A DNA stretch of 64,000 nucleotides from Maritalea porphyrae (GTDB lineage: Bacteria; Pseudomonadota; Alphaproteobacteria; Rhizobiales; Devosiaceae), in NCBI RefSeq assembly GCF_030159895.1, contig NZ_BSNI01000002.1, positions 498,039 to 562,038 on the forward strand, in the 5' to 3' direction. The notes below the pieces were generated by a model. It did not search any database. It saw nothing but the letters and a program-made list of their open reading frames with translations, and was not told the DNA's origin. How positions within the stretch are numbered: position 1 is the first letter of the stretch; each line of letters begins with the position of its first letter. The position numbers and the translations under genes are program-made. This document shows, piece by piece, positions 20,132 to 28,533 of this stretch.

Positions 20132-21466
20132 ATGACCGCATATACGGCAAGAAATATTGGCTCTCATCACCGCCTTCGGCTTGAAACGTTGGTGCGCTTG
20201 CGCTGGTTGGCGGTGGTCGGCCAATCCGCAGGCGTTCTGGTTGTTGCCTTTGTGCTGAACTATCAATTGCCCTTAGGCGCGTGCTTTACATTGATTGCCT
20301 TGTCCGCATGGCTTAATGTGATTTTGCTGATCCGCTATCCGGCAAACTATCGCCTGCGCTCACACTATGCCGCAGCGCTTTTGGCCTATGATTGTCTGCA
20401 ATTGGGTGGCCTGCTCTATCTAACAGGTGGCCTGTCAAACCCATTTGCGATTTTGCTGCTCGCGCCAATTTCGGTTTCAGCGACCACATTACCATTTAGA
20501 TGGACCGTTGGTCTGAGCGCGCTAGTCGTCCTCATCGCCACTATCTTGGGTTTCTTTCATTTTCCACTTCCATGGGACCCGAATGAACCGGTGCAATTGC
20601 CTGCCCTTTATAGCTTTGGCATTTGGGTCGGTATCGTGTGTGGCGTGAGTTTTATTTCAGCTTATACAAACCGCGTTGCCCACGAAGCGCGGCAATTGGC
20701 GGACGCCCTAAGCGCCACGGAATTGGTTTTAGCGCGCGAAACCCATATTACAGCGCTTGATGGATTGGCAGCTGCCGCCGCACATGAATTGGGCACTCCG
20801 TTGGCCACGATTGCGCTCGCGGGCAAAGAGGCGCTTTCCGATTTGAACGATCCTGAATCGGTGAAGAAAGACCTTGAGCTGATTTCCGAACAAGCGGCGC
20901 GCTGTCGAGCGATCTTGCAAAAACTACGCAACTTAAACGCTGGCGAAGATCCGTTTAGCGAATTGACGCTTTCTGATCTTGTCGCCGAGGTGGTGGAGCC
21001 GCATAAGTTTTTCGGCATTGATATTTCGATAAAAAAAGTCGGTGATGGCGATGAACCACAAATTGCTCGCAATGCTGGGCTGATTTACGGCTTGGGCAAC
21101 TTCATCGAAAATGCTGTCGACTTCGCCGACCAGAAGGTCAATATCGACCTGTCTTGGACCAAGGATCAAATCTCGATCAACATCCAAGATGATGGTCCTG
21201 GCTTTGCGCCGGAGATGCTGGTGCGCTTGGGTGAACCCTATCTGACCACCCGCCCAAAAGACGGCGTCGTCGACCGCGACCCGACCGAGCCGGGCGGGCT
21301 TGGTTTGGGTGTATTTATCGCCAAAACGCTGCTGGAGCGTTCCGGTGCGCAAATCGCGTTTGCCAATATAAACGCCACCGGATCAGCCTGCGTCAATATA
21401 CGCTGGCCCAGACAGGTGATTGAAATCGAAAAGTCCGATATGGTCCCCGCCGGGGAGATGAGATGA
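20132..21466 (+). CDS. regB: RegB/ActS/PrrB redox sensor histidine kinase
   Basis: 444 aa from the ATG at 20132 (an ATG at 20102 is the alternative). About six membrane helices fill the first 190 residues and include the quinone-sensing region; the H-box AAAAHELGTPLATIAL (His about residue 222) and a conserved redox-type Cys in EQAARCRAIL (about 257) match RegB. The ATPase part has NFIENAVDFA, DDGPGF and GGLGLGVFIA. It senses the redox state of the quinone pool or membrane and phosphorylates RegA, encoded just downstream. No senC-like gene is adjacent. Confidence 0.93.
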   Translation: MTAYTARNIGSHHRLRLETLVRLRWLAVVGQSAGVLVVAFVLNYQLPLGACFTLIALSAWLNVILLIRYPANYRLRSHYAAALLAYDCLQLGGLLYLTGGLSNPFAILLLAPISVSATTLPFRWTVGLSALVVLIATILGFFHFPLPWDPNEPVQLPALYSFGIWVGIVCGVSFISAYTNRVAHEARQLADALSATELVLARETHITALDGLAAAAAHELGTPLATIALAGKEALSDLNDPESVKKDLELISEQAARCRAILQKLRNLNAGEDPFSELTLSDLVAEVVEPHKFFGIDISIKKVGDGDEPQIARNAGLIYGLGNFIENAVDFADQKVNIDLSWTKDQISINIQDDGPGFAPEMLVRLGEPYLTTRPKDGVVDRDPTEPGGLGLGVFIAKTLLERSGAQIAFANINATGSACVNIRWPRQVIEIEKSDMVPAGEMR

Positions 21467-21521
21467 GCTATTGTCGCGCGGCAAAGTGTGACATAGGCTG
21501 CAATGATTGCGAGGTAAGTAT

Positions 21522-22076
21522 ATGACCAATGTGCAAGAATTGATGGATAAGGATCTGTCCTTGCTGCTTGTGGATGACGACAAGCCGTTCCTCACCCGGC
21601 TTGAGCGGGCCATGCAGAAGCGCGGGTTTGATGTGCGGGTAGCGGACAGCGTTGCGGCGGGCCTAGCGCAGGTGAAATCAAATCCACCGGCCTTTGCCGT
21701 TGTCGATATGCGACTGGAAGATGGAAACGGCTTACAGGTCGTTTCAGCACTAAACGATAAGCGACCAGATGCGCGCGCAGTTGTACTCACCGGCTATGGC
21801 AATATTGCCACCGCCGTTACCGCTGTAAAACTCGGTGCAGTTGATTATTTGGCAAAGCCCGCTGATGCGGATGATGTGTTTAAAGCGCTGATGGCCTCTG
21901 ACGATGAGATCAAAGCCGACCCGCCAGAAAATCCAATGTCTGCGGACCGTGTGCGCTGGGAGCATATTCAGCGCGTGTACGAACTTTGCGACCGCAATGT
22001 TTCTGAAACAGCGCGCCGTCTCAATATGCACCGCCGGACATTGCAACGCATTTTGGCAAAACGCGCGCCGCGCTAG
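21522..22076 (+). CDS. regA: RegA/ActR/PrrA response regulator
   Basis: 184 aa, the standard RegA length, starting at the ATG at 21522 with GAGGTAAGT upstream. The receiver domain has the acidic triad LLVDDDKPF, phosphoacceptor Asp in VVDMRLEDG (about residue 62), the VLTGYG switch and the Lys in YLAKPADADD. The C-terminal Fis-type HTH includes SETARRLNMHRRTLQRIL, near-identical across RegA proteins. It controls redox-dependent respiration and energy genes. It follows regB by 55 bp. Confidence 0.95.
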   Translation: MTNVQELMDKDLSLLLVDDDKPFLTRLERAMQKRGFDVRVADSVAAGLAQVKSNPPAFAVVDMRLEDGNGLQVVSALNDKRPDARAVVLTGYGNIATAVTAVKLGAVDYLAKPADADDVFKALMASDDEIKADPPENPMSADRVRWEHIQRVYELCDRNVSETARRLNMHRRTLQRILAKRAPR

Positions 22077-22162
22077 GTCAATATATTTCACCAAACTGTT
22101 TAATCCATTGCCGCGCCCTGCTAGCGTGGTGAGGAATTTGTTGCGAGCATAAAAGGTCACTT

Positions 22163-23752
22163 ATGACGGTCACATTGTCTTTCCATGGTGCTGCAGGCAC
22201 CGTCACTGGTTCTAGCTACAGAATTACCCACCCCAAAGGGCAGTTTTTGGTGGATTGTGGTCTGTTCCAAGGCAACAAAACGGTGCGCGCGCTCAACAAT
22301 AAGCCGTTCCCGTTTCGCCCAGCAGATATCGACTTCATGCTTTTAACCCACGCACATATTGACCATGCGGGGTTGATCCCGAAATTGGTTAAGCACGGGT
22401 TTGCTGGTCCTATTCATGCCACTGAAGCGACAACCGGCTTGATGGATTATTTGCTGCCTGATAGCGCAGGTATCCAAGAATCTGAGGCCGAGCGCGAGAA
22501 CCGCCGTCGTAAGCGCAAAGGCAAGGCGCCGATTGATCCGCTCTATACCCGCGAAGATGCTGAAGAGGCCTTGAGCCGCGCCAAAGGCTACGATTATCAA
22601 AACTGGTTTGAACCGGGACCCGGCGTGAAAGCACGATTCTGGAATGCGGGGCATATTCTTGGATCATCTTCAATTGAAGTTCAGGTGCAAGACGAAGATG
22701 GCAAACCAATCCACATCCTGTTCTCCGGCGATATCGGACCAGATGAAAAAGTGTTCTATCTCGAACCTGATGCACCTGCTGGTTTTGATTATATACTTTG
22801 TGAAAGCACTTATGGGGGCCGCGATCGCGACGACTATTCGCTTGATCAGCGTCGCGAGGCGCTTAAGGCAGAAATCAATCGCGCGCTTGGCAAAGGCGGC
22901 AATTTGGTCATACCCGCATTCGCAGTGGAGCGTAGCCAAGAATTACTGCATGACATCGGTCTTTTGATCAAAAATGGCGAAATTGATCCCCAATTGGTGT
23001 TCCTAGATTCGCCATTGGCGCGCAAAGTCACATCTGTATTCAAGCGACACGCAGCAGAACTTCAGGACATGGAGCTTAGTCCAGAAGAGCTATTTGCCGA
23101 CGATCGTTTCCGCATTGTTGAATCAGTTGAAGAATCCAAAGGCATCAACAAGATCAATGGCGGTGCCATCATCATGGCAGCATCGGGCATGTGTGATGCG
23201 GGGCGCATCAAACACCATTTGCGCAACAATATCTCTGATCCAAAATCAACCGTCTTGTTCGTTGGCTACCAAGCGCCTGGTACGCTTGGCCACGTCATTC
23301 AATCAGGCAAACCAGAGGTGCGGATCCACGGCAACAACCATGTGGTGCGCGCTGACATTCGCCGCATTGGCAATTATTCGGCCCATGGCGACCACACAGA
23401 ATTGATGGATTGGATTGCCGAGCGACTACCGGCACACGGCGCTATTTTCCTCACCCATGGTGAAGATGAGGGACGCAAGGCGATGCAAAAAGCGCTGGCG
23501 GAAAAAGGCCTGAATGGCGAGAAAGTGCGGGCACCACAACTGGATGATAGTTTCGAGTTGCGCGCGACCGGCATTGCAGGGGTAACCCATACCCCGCAAC
23601 CGCGTATTGACCCCGAACAGTTCCGGGCGGATTGGACCAGCGAATACGCTCAATTCTCAATCGAATTTGGTCATTTGCTTTCAGCACAACCAAGCGACAA
23701 AGAGCGACTTGAGCTGATCAAGAAGCTGCAGGCTGTTATTTCTAAACAGTAA
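22163..23752 (+). CDS. Beta-CASP metallo-beta-lactamase-fold RNA/DNA hydrolase
   Basis: 529 aa. Metal-binding motifs run through the protein: THAHIDHAG (about residues 60-68), GHILGSS, the metal ligand region FSGDIG, and YSAHGDH; the beta-CASP domain lies between (STYGGRDRD, IPAFAVERSQELLHD). This arrangement fits the YsiA/CPSF73-like group of metal-dependent hydrolases that act on RNA; activity on a particular RNA is not known. The ATG at 22163 has AAAAGG upstream. A Lys/Arg-rich insert (ENRRRKRKGKAPID) sits between the metal motifs. Confidence 0.9.
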   Translation: MTVTLSFHGAAGTVTGSSYRITHPKGQFLVDCGLFQGNKTVRALNNKPFPFRPADIDFMLLTHAHIDHAGLIPKLVKHGFAGPIHATEATTGLMDYLLPDSAGIQESEAERENRRRKRKGKAPIDPLYTREDAEEALSRAKGYDYQNWFEPGPGVKARFWNAGHILGSSSIEVQVQDEDGKPIHILFSGDIGPDEKVFYLEPDAPAGFDYILCESTYGGRDRDDYSLDQRREALKAEINRALGKGGNLVIPAFAVERSQELLHDIGLLIKNGEIDPQLVFLDSPLARKVTSVFKRHAAELQDMELSPEELFADDRFRIVESVEESKGINKINGGAIIMAASGMCDAGRIKHHLRNNISDPKSTVLFVGYQAPGTLGHVIQSGKPEVRIHGNNHVVRADIRRIGNYSAHGDHTELMDWIAERLPAHGAIFLTHGEDEGRKAMQKALAEKGLNGEKVRAPQLDDSFELRATGIAGVTHTPQPRIDPEQFRADWTSEYAQFSIEFGHLLSAQPSDKERLELIKKLQAVISKQ

Positions 23753-23773
23753 TTTGTAGACATTGGCGGTCTT

Positions 23774-23803
23774 CCCTCATATTCAATATACTGGATATGA
23801 GGG
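23774..23803 (+). promoter_or_regulatory. Hairpin overlapping the ribosome binding site of the first ATP-grasp-like gene
   Basis: CCCTCATAT (23774-23782) pairs perfectly with ATATGAGGG (23795-23803), extendable by three more pairs. The right arm contains most of the GAGGGGG Shine-Dalgarno (23799-23805) in front of the GTG start at 23811, so the hairpin could block translation. It could instead act as a terminator for the upstream gene, but there is no T run. Confidence 0.5.
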
Positions 23804-23810
23804 GGCGCAG

Positions 23811-24779
23811 GTGATCATCTTTATTGGGCCAAATAGGCACCGCAGCAATGTTGCGTCTTTGCGCGAGCATGCAGATGCCCCCAAATATGATTACCGGTCA
23901 TATAATTGGCTATTCCGCGCATTTCGGCTTCCGGCCGCGACTTACATTTTCACCTCAATTGATCGTTTAGACGCCAATGAGCGTCGCCTTGCGGGCAAAA
24001 TCTATCGTCATATCAATAAGGCCGGTAATGGATTTCGCGCGCTTAACGACCCGGCCCATGCCATGGGGCGCTTTCGTTTGCTCTGTGCGCTATATGAAGC
24101 GGGGATCAACCAGTTCAACGTTTATCTGGCTTATGATGCGCCAAAGCCGAGCCAGTTTCCGGTATTCATACGTCGCAACAGTCTGAGTACGGCACCGCTT
24201 TCGGGTCTAATCAATTCACAAGCCGAACTAGAACAAACCATTGCCGAACTTGAACGCGAAGGCGAACCTTTGGATGATCTAATTGTCATCGAATATTGCG
24301 CGCGTGAAGTGGCGCCAGGCATCTTCCAAAAATGGTCAGCCTATAATGCGGGTGGTCAGATATCGCTCAACTATGCCATTAGCGAAAGCAGCTGGCTCGT
24401 CAAATATGGCGAGATCGACATCATCGAAGAGCATTTTTATGCGCAAGAGTTAGAGTTGCTCGAGCGAAACGCATTTGAAGACCAAGTCCGTCGCGTCTTT
24501 GAAATAGCGCACATTGAATATGGCCGTGTCGATTTTGGTTTGGTTGACGGCGAGCCCCAATTCTACGAGATTAATTTCAACCCCGAATTCCGGACAATGG
24601 AAGCCAAGTCGCTGGTTGAGCAAAGAAAACAAAATGTGCTTTTCGCCGTGAAACGCCGCGTGCAGCATATTGCGCAACTTGATGCCCAGCAAAGCGGGTC
24701 GGTTGGCAATTTATCAGATCCTGACATCACGGCCTTTCGCTTGCGCCCCTGGCGCAACTATGCCCCGCAACGTTATTGA
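23811..24779 (+). CDS. ATP-grasp-like protein, paralogue 1 of 3
   Basis: 322 aa from a GTG at 23811 with GAGGGGG upstream; this start lines up with the conserved N-terminus (M/V)IIFIG of both neighbours. Conserved landmarks: SYNWLFR, FTSIDRLDANERRLAGK, LNDPAHAMGR, FPVFIRRNS, VIEYCAREV, IEYGRVDFGLVDGEPQFYEINFNPEF, and a C-terminus ISDPDI...RLRPWRNYAPQRY. The acidic-asparagine YEINFNP segment is what ATP-grasp ligases use for metal-ATP binding, so this is probably an ATP-dependent ligase-like enzyme. Function is unknown. It is followed by paralogue 2 after 5 nt. Confidence 0.75.
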   Translation: MIIFIGPNRHRSNVASLREHADAPKYDYRSYNWLFRAFRLPAATYIFTSIDRLDANERRLAGKIYRHINKAGNGFRALNDPAHAMGRFRLLCALYEAGINQFNVYLAYDAPKPSQFPVFIRRNSLSTAPLSGLINSQAELEQTIAELEREGEPLDDLIVIEYCAREVAPGIFQKWSAYNAGGQISLNYAISESSWLVKYGEIDIIEEHFYAQELELLERNAFEDQVRRVFEIAHIEYGRVDFGLVDGEPQFYEINFNPEFRTMEAKSLVEQRKQNVLFAVKRRVQHIAQLDAQQSGSVGNLSDPDITAFRLRPWRNYAPQRY

Positions 24780-24784
24780 GTTTT

Positions 24785-25756
24785 ATGATCATCTTCATTG
24801 GCAACCGCCGCCAGCGCCACAATCTTTACGGCATGCAGCAGCATCCGAATAAGCCGAAATACAAGTTCAAAACCTATAATTGGTTGTTCCGAACTACCAA
24901 GCTGCCTTCTGCGACATACATCTTTACGATGGTAGACCGGCTGGATGCGAATGAACGCCGGCTCGCCGGCAAGATATATCGACACATAAATGGCGCGGGT
25001 TTGGGATTCAAGGCACTTAATGATCCTGCAAAAGCATTGGGTCGTTATCGACTTTTGCGACAATTGCACGACCAAGGCATTAATGAATTCAACGCCTACC
25101 TAGCGATAGATCATCCAAAACCATCTCGTTTTCCGGTTTTCATTCGGCAATTGTCTATTAGTTTGCCGCCGCTTTCTGGACTAATAAAAAACCAAGCGGA
25201 ACTTGATCAAAAGATTGAAGAGCTTGCCAATCGCGGCGAGCCGCTCGATGATCTGGTGGTCATTGGATATTGCAGTGAACCTTATATGGGCGAGCATTTC
25301 GTTAAGATGTCAGCCTATCGAATTCATGATCAATATTGTTCGGATTTGTTTATCTACTCAAAAGGTTGGTACGTGAAATGGGACGGGCCAGATATCGCGC
25401 CGCCAAATGCGAGCGAATTAGAATGGGAACTGCTGCAAAACAACACCTACGTTGAAGAGGCTAAGAAGGTTTTTGAATTGGCAAATGTGGAGTATGGGCG
25501 CGTCGACTTTTCGCTCGTTGGGGGCAAGCCGCAATTCTACGAGGTCAACTTTAATCCACAATTCACCGTTGATGAATATCAAACCACAGACCCGCAGCGG
25601 CTCAAAAATGCAATCTTTGCAGCGGATCGCCGGATGAACGCGATGCGCACGCTCATGCAACCGACCAAAGCGAAATCTGTGGGGAATATCTCTGATCCAG
25701 ACATCACTGCATTTCGATTTCGCCCCTGGCGTAACTATGCGCCGCAGCGGTACTAG
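24785..25756 (+). CDS. ATP-grasp-like protein, paralogue 2 of 3
   Basis: 323 aa from the ATG at 24785. It shares the whole architecture of its neighbours: MIIFIG, FTMVDRLDANERRLAGK, LNDPAKALGRYRLL, FPVFIRQ, VEYGRVDFSLVGGKPQFYEVNFNPQF, and C-terminus DPDITAFRFRPWRNYAPQRY. It is the most diverged of the three in the middle: MGEHFVKMSAYRIHDQYCSDL replaces the APG(I/V) segment, and VIGYC replaces VIE(F/Y)C, so a conserved Glu is lost there. That loss may alter catalysis. Cotranscribed with both neighbours. Confidence 0.75.
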   Translation: MIIFIGNRRQRHNLYGMQQHPNKPKYKFKTYNWLFRTTKLPSATYIFTMVDRLDANERRLAGKIYRHINGAGLGFKALNDPAKALGRYRLLRQLHDQGINEFNAYLAIDHPKPSRFPVFIRQLSISLPPLSGLIKNQAELDQKIEELANRGEPLDDLVVIGYCSEPYMGEHFVKMSAYRIHDQYCSDLFIYSKGWYVKWDGPDIAPPNASELEWELLQNNTYVEEAKKVFELANVEYGRVDFSLVGGKPQFYEVNFNPQFTVDEYQTTDPQRLKNAIFAADRRMNAMRTLMQPTKAKSVGNISDPDITAFRFRPWRNYAPQRY

Positions 25757-25780
25757 AGTTACTTAAGAGACCAATTGCGA

Positions 25781-26749
25781 ATGATCATATTTATCGGAAC
25801 AAATCGCCAGCGCTCGAACATTACGCGATTGCGCAAACACCAGCAGGCGCCAAAATTCGCGTTTAAGAGTTATAATTGGCTCTTCCGCACGTTCAAGTTG
25901 CCAGCGGCGACTTATGTTTTTACTGGCATCGACCGTTTGGATGCCAATGAGCGCCGACTTGCGGGCAAAGTCTTTCGGCACATAAGGGCTGCTGGTAAAG
26001 GTTTTAGCGCGTTAAATGATCCGGCTCACGGCAAGGGTCGGTATCGCTTGTTGTGCGGGCTATATGGGCAGGGACTGAATGCTTTCAACGCCTATTTGGC
26101 AATTGATGACCCAAAGCCCGAGCGTTTTCCCGTTTTCATCCGTCGCAATTCGATAAGTACGGCGCCTTTGTCTACGCTGCTAAACAATCAGTTAGAGCTT
26201 GATCATGCAATCAATCAATTGGCAGAAAAAGCAGAGCCACTTGATGATTTGGTGATTATCGAGTTCTGCGCAGACCAGTTCGCACCCGGAGTTCACCAGA
26301 AATTCTCAATGTACAAAATTGGCGATCAAGTCTTTCAAAGTTTTATCAATGTTGGGAAATCTTGGTTGGTGAAATATGATGAAGAGGATTTGCTGAGCGA
26401 AGAACAATATGCATTGGACCGTCAACACATAGAGCAAAACAGATTTGCAGCGCATTTTCGAGAAGTGTTTGAACTGGCAAATGTTGATTATGGAAGAGCC
26501 GACTTCGGTTTGTTTAATGGTCAACCCCAGACGTATGAAATCAACTTCAATCCCTTCTATTTGATTGTCAAATCTGAAGTGAAGAGCACACAACGTCGAA
26601 TGAACGAGGACTTTGTTGTCGAAAAAAGAACCCGTGCGATTGCCGACCTTGCCTCGCATGGTGGGAGAGCCATCGACAATATTTCTGATCCAGACATCAC
26701 GGCGTTTCGCCTGCGTCCTTGGCGCAATTATGCGCCGCAGCGTTACTAA
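25781..26749 (+). CDS. ATP-grasp-like protein, paralogue 3 of 3
   Basis: 322 aa from the ATG at 25781, 24 nt after paralogue 2. Same landmarks: MIIFIG, FTGIDRLDANERRLAGK, LNDPAHGKGRYRLL, FPVFIRRNS, VIEFCADQFAPGV, VDYGRADFGLFNGQPQTYEINFNPFY and the invariant C-terminus DPDITAFRLRPWRNYAPQRY. It ends by overlapping the stop codon of convergent mmcB. The almost unchanged C-terminal tail in all three implies a shared constraint, such as a binding surface or active-site residues. Confidence 0.75.
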   Translation: MIIFIGTNRQRSNITRLRKHQQAPKFAFKSYNWLFRTFKLPAATYVFTGIDRLDANERRLAGKVFRHIRAAGKGFSALNDPAHGKGRYRLLCGLYGQGLNAFNAYLAIDDPKPERFPVFIRRNSISTAPLSTLLNNQLELDHAINQLAEKAEPLDDLVIIEFCADQFAPGVHQKFSMYKIGDQVFQSFINVGKSWLVKYDEEDLLSEEQYALDRQHIEQNRFAAHFREVFELANVDYGRADFGLFNGQPQTYEINFNPFYLIVKSEVKSTQRRMNEDFVVEKRTRAIADLASHGGRAIDNISDPDITAFRLRPWRNYAPQRY

Positions 26750-27225
26750 ATTGCGCTGGGGCCCGGGTCCATCAGTTGATGAATGCGGTCTGCTCCCATG
26801 CGTGCGATGCGCAACATCATCGCCTTGCGGCGCGCGGCTGACAATTTATCCTCGTCAGCATTGCGGATAATTTCAGCGCCATGTCCATCGGCAACAATCA
26901 AGCCCTGATCTTCAGGGAAAATATCGCCGTCTAGTTCGGGTGGTTTGGCAAAAAAGAACCGATCACAAAATTCGTGATATTCGGGCCACTTCTTATCGAC
27001 CTGATAGTCTTGCAAACTGGATTTGATCTCGATGATCCAAATCTCGCCTTTTGGCCCGACACCCAACACATCCGCGCGGCGACCGCTGGCAAGTGACACT
27101 TCCGCGTAACAGCAAAAATCAAACCGTTCGCGCATAAGGCGCATGGTGCCGCGCTGCACCCGCAATGCGGTTTCGGATTGGCGCCCATCAATGATTGGGG
27201 GCAGATTTTCCAAATGTGACGTCAT
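26746..27225 (-). CDS. mmcB: MmcB-family DNA repair protein
   Basis: 159 aa. Contains a restriction-endonuclease-like core: RRADVLGVGPKGEIWIIEIKSSLQDY, where D...EIK resembles the PD-(D/E)xK catalytic pattern, followed by DKKWPEYHEFCDRFFFA and a C-terminal basic helix with AARRKAMMLRIARMGADR. This matches MmcB, an SOS-regulated alphaproteobacterial repair factor. The ATG overlaps the MFS stop codon (ATGA), so it is expressed from the MFS promoter; its stop overlaps the convergent ATP-grasp-like gene by a few bases. Confidence 0.88.
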   Translation of the reverse strand: MTSHLENLPPIIDGRQSETALRVQRGTMRLMRERFDFCCYAEVSLASGRRADVLGVGPKGEIWIIEIKSSLQDYQVDKKWPEYHEFCDRFFFAKPPELDGDIFPEDQGLIVADGHGAEIIRNADEDKLSAARRKAMMLRIARMGADRIHQLMDPGPSAI

Positions 27226-28394
27226 GCACCCAAATTAACGGATTTCTTTGTCGCCGGGAACCGGCTTTCGTCCAATATGCCGGCAAAGATCAACCCGATG
27301 ACCAATAAGGGCAACGGTGCCATCAAAGCCACACGAATGCCAAAACTCTCCGCGATGAATCCAAGGCTGGCCGGGCCAATAAAGAACACCAAAAATGCGG
27401 TTTGAGCGAGTGAAGCCACATTGATAGAAGATGGGCGATCCTGACGGCGGGCGGCGGCGGAAACCGCCAATGGATAGATGATTGAGGAACCCATGCCCAA
27501 CAGCATGAATCCCAATATGGCAATCCAAAATGTTGGCGCAACCCCCACAAGCGCAACACCGACAATGGTGATGCCAAGCGACAGACGAGCCATGATCACT
27601 GTGCCGAATTTCTCCACCACGGGATCGGCAAAAAAGCGTATCAGTGCCATCACAAAAGTAAAGGCAATCAGGCTTGAGCTTTCCACAAATTGTGCGATTT
27701 CAAAGCTATCGCGCATATAGATAACCGACCAATCAATGCCCGCGCCTTCTGCAATCAGCGCACCAAATGACACGGCACAAAGCGCCAGAATGAAGGGTGT
27801 AGGGCGTGCGAACATGCTTGGCTTGTCAGCGGATGCATCAGCTTTTTCAGGTGCCATGGTTTGCCCCATCACGGCAAAAACGGTGCCCAGCGCGACAATG
27901 GGAAAGGCGATCAGCATATGCATGAAAGGCGTAACGTCGAACTGGCGCATGAACCCACCTACGAGCGCTGCGGCAAAAAAGCCGAAACTCCAAAAACCAT
28001 GGCAACGGTTCATGATGCGGCGACCAATTTGCGCTTCTAGGCGATCCGCTTCAACATTGATGGAAATCTCCATGGCGCCCACAGCCATGCCACCCAAAAA
28101 GATCGTGGCGATAACCACCCAATAGAGGGATGAGCTGGCGACCAAAATATAGAGCGCTGCCATGGCGATATTGCCAATAATAAAAGTGCGCTTGGTGCCG
28201 ATGCGTTCAACAAGTGGCGCGCCCAATGTCAGAAATATCAGCATACCGAAAGAGCTGCACATCAACGCCAAACCCAACTGACCTTCTTGAATTTGCAGCT
28301 GCTCTTGAATATCGGCCAGCCGCGAAAGCATCGAGCCAAGCCCAAAAGCGAACAGGAAAAAAATCGCGTAGATTCTATGTTGGGATTTGATCAT
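27222..28394 (-). CDS. MFS transporter
   Basis: 390 aa with about twelve hydrophobic segments in two halves, typical of the major facilitator superfamily. Between segments 2 and 3 lies APLVERIGTKR, the usual MFS loop motif; the first half also holds GGMAVGAMEISINVEADRLE and the central loop is short and charged (PEKADASADKPS). The substrate is unknown; this subgroup (FucP/YfkF-like) often carries sugars or drugs. It shares an operon with mmcB by a 4-nt overlap. Confidence 0.88.
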   Translation of the reverse strand: MIKSQHRIYAIFFLFAFGLGSMLSRLADIQEQLQIQEGQLGLALMCSSFGMLIFLTLGAPLVERIGTKRTFIIGNIAMAALYILVASSSLYWVVIATIFLGGMAVGAMEISINVEADRLEAQIGRRIMNRCHGFWSFGFFAAALVGGFMRQFDVTPFMHMLIAFPIVALGTVFAVMGQTMAPEKADASADKPSMFARPTPFILALCAVSFGALIAEGAGIDWSVIYMRDSFEIAQFVESSSLIAFTFVMALIRFFADPVVEKFGTVIMARLSLGITIVGVALVGVAPTFWIAILGFMLLGMGSSIIYPLAVSAAARRQDRPSSINVASLAQTAFLVFFIGPASLGFIAESFGIRVALMAPLPLLVIGLIFAGILDESRFPATKKSVNLGA

Positions 28395-28464
28395 GGACGG
28401 GTGCTCATTTGCATCAAGGAGGGAGCCTGAACGCTATGCGCAAAACGTTTTGGGCGCAAATGAA

Positions 28465-28492
28465 AAATGACCCCTCTATTGAGGGGCCATTT
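28465..28492 (-). terminator. Terminator of the chemoreceptor gene
   Basis: CCCCT/AGGGG hairpin extended by AAATG/CATTT with one mismatch and a CTATTG loop. On the reverse strand it is followed by a T-rich stretch, which fits termination of the chemoreceptor gene. Confidence 0.75.
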
Positions 28493-28533
28493 GTGCAGCA
28501 AAAACGGGGAGGAATGTGTTTTGGGTCTAGACC

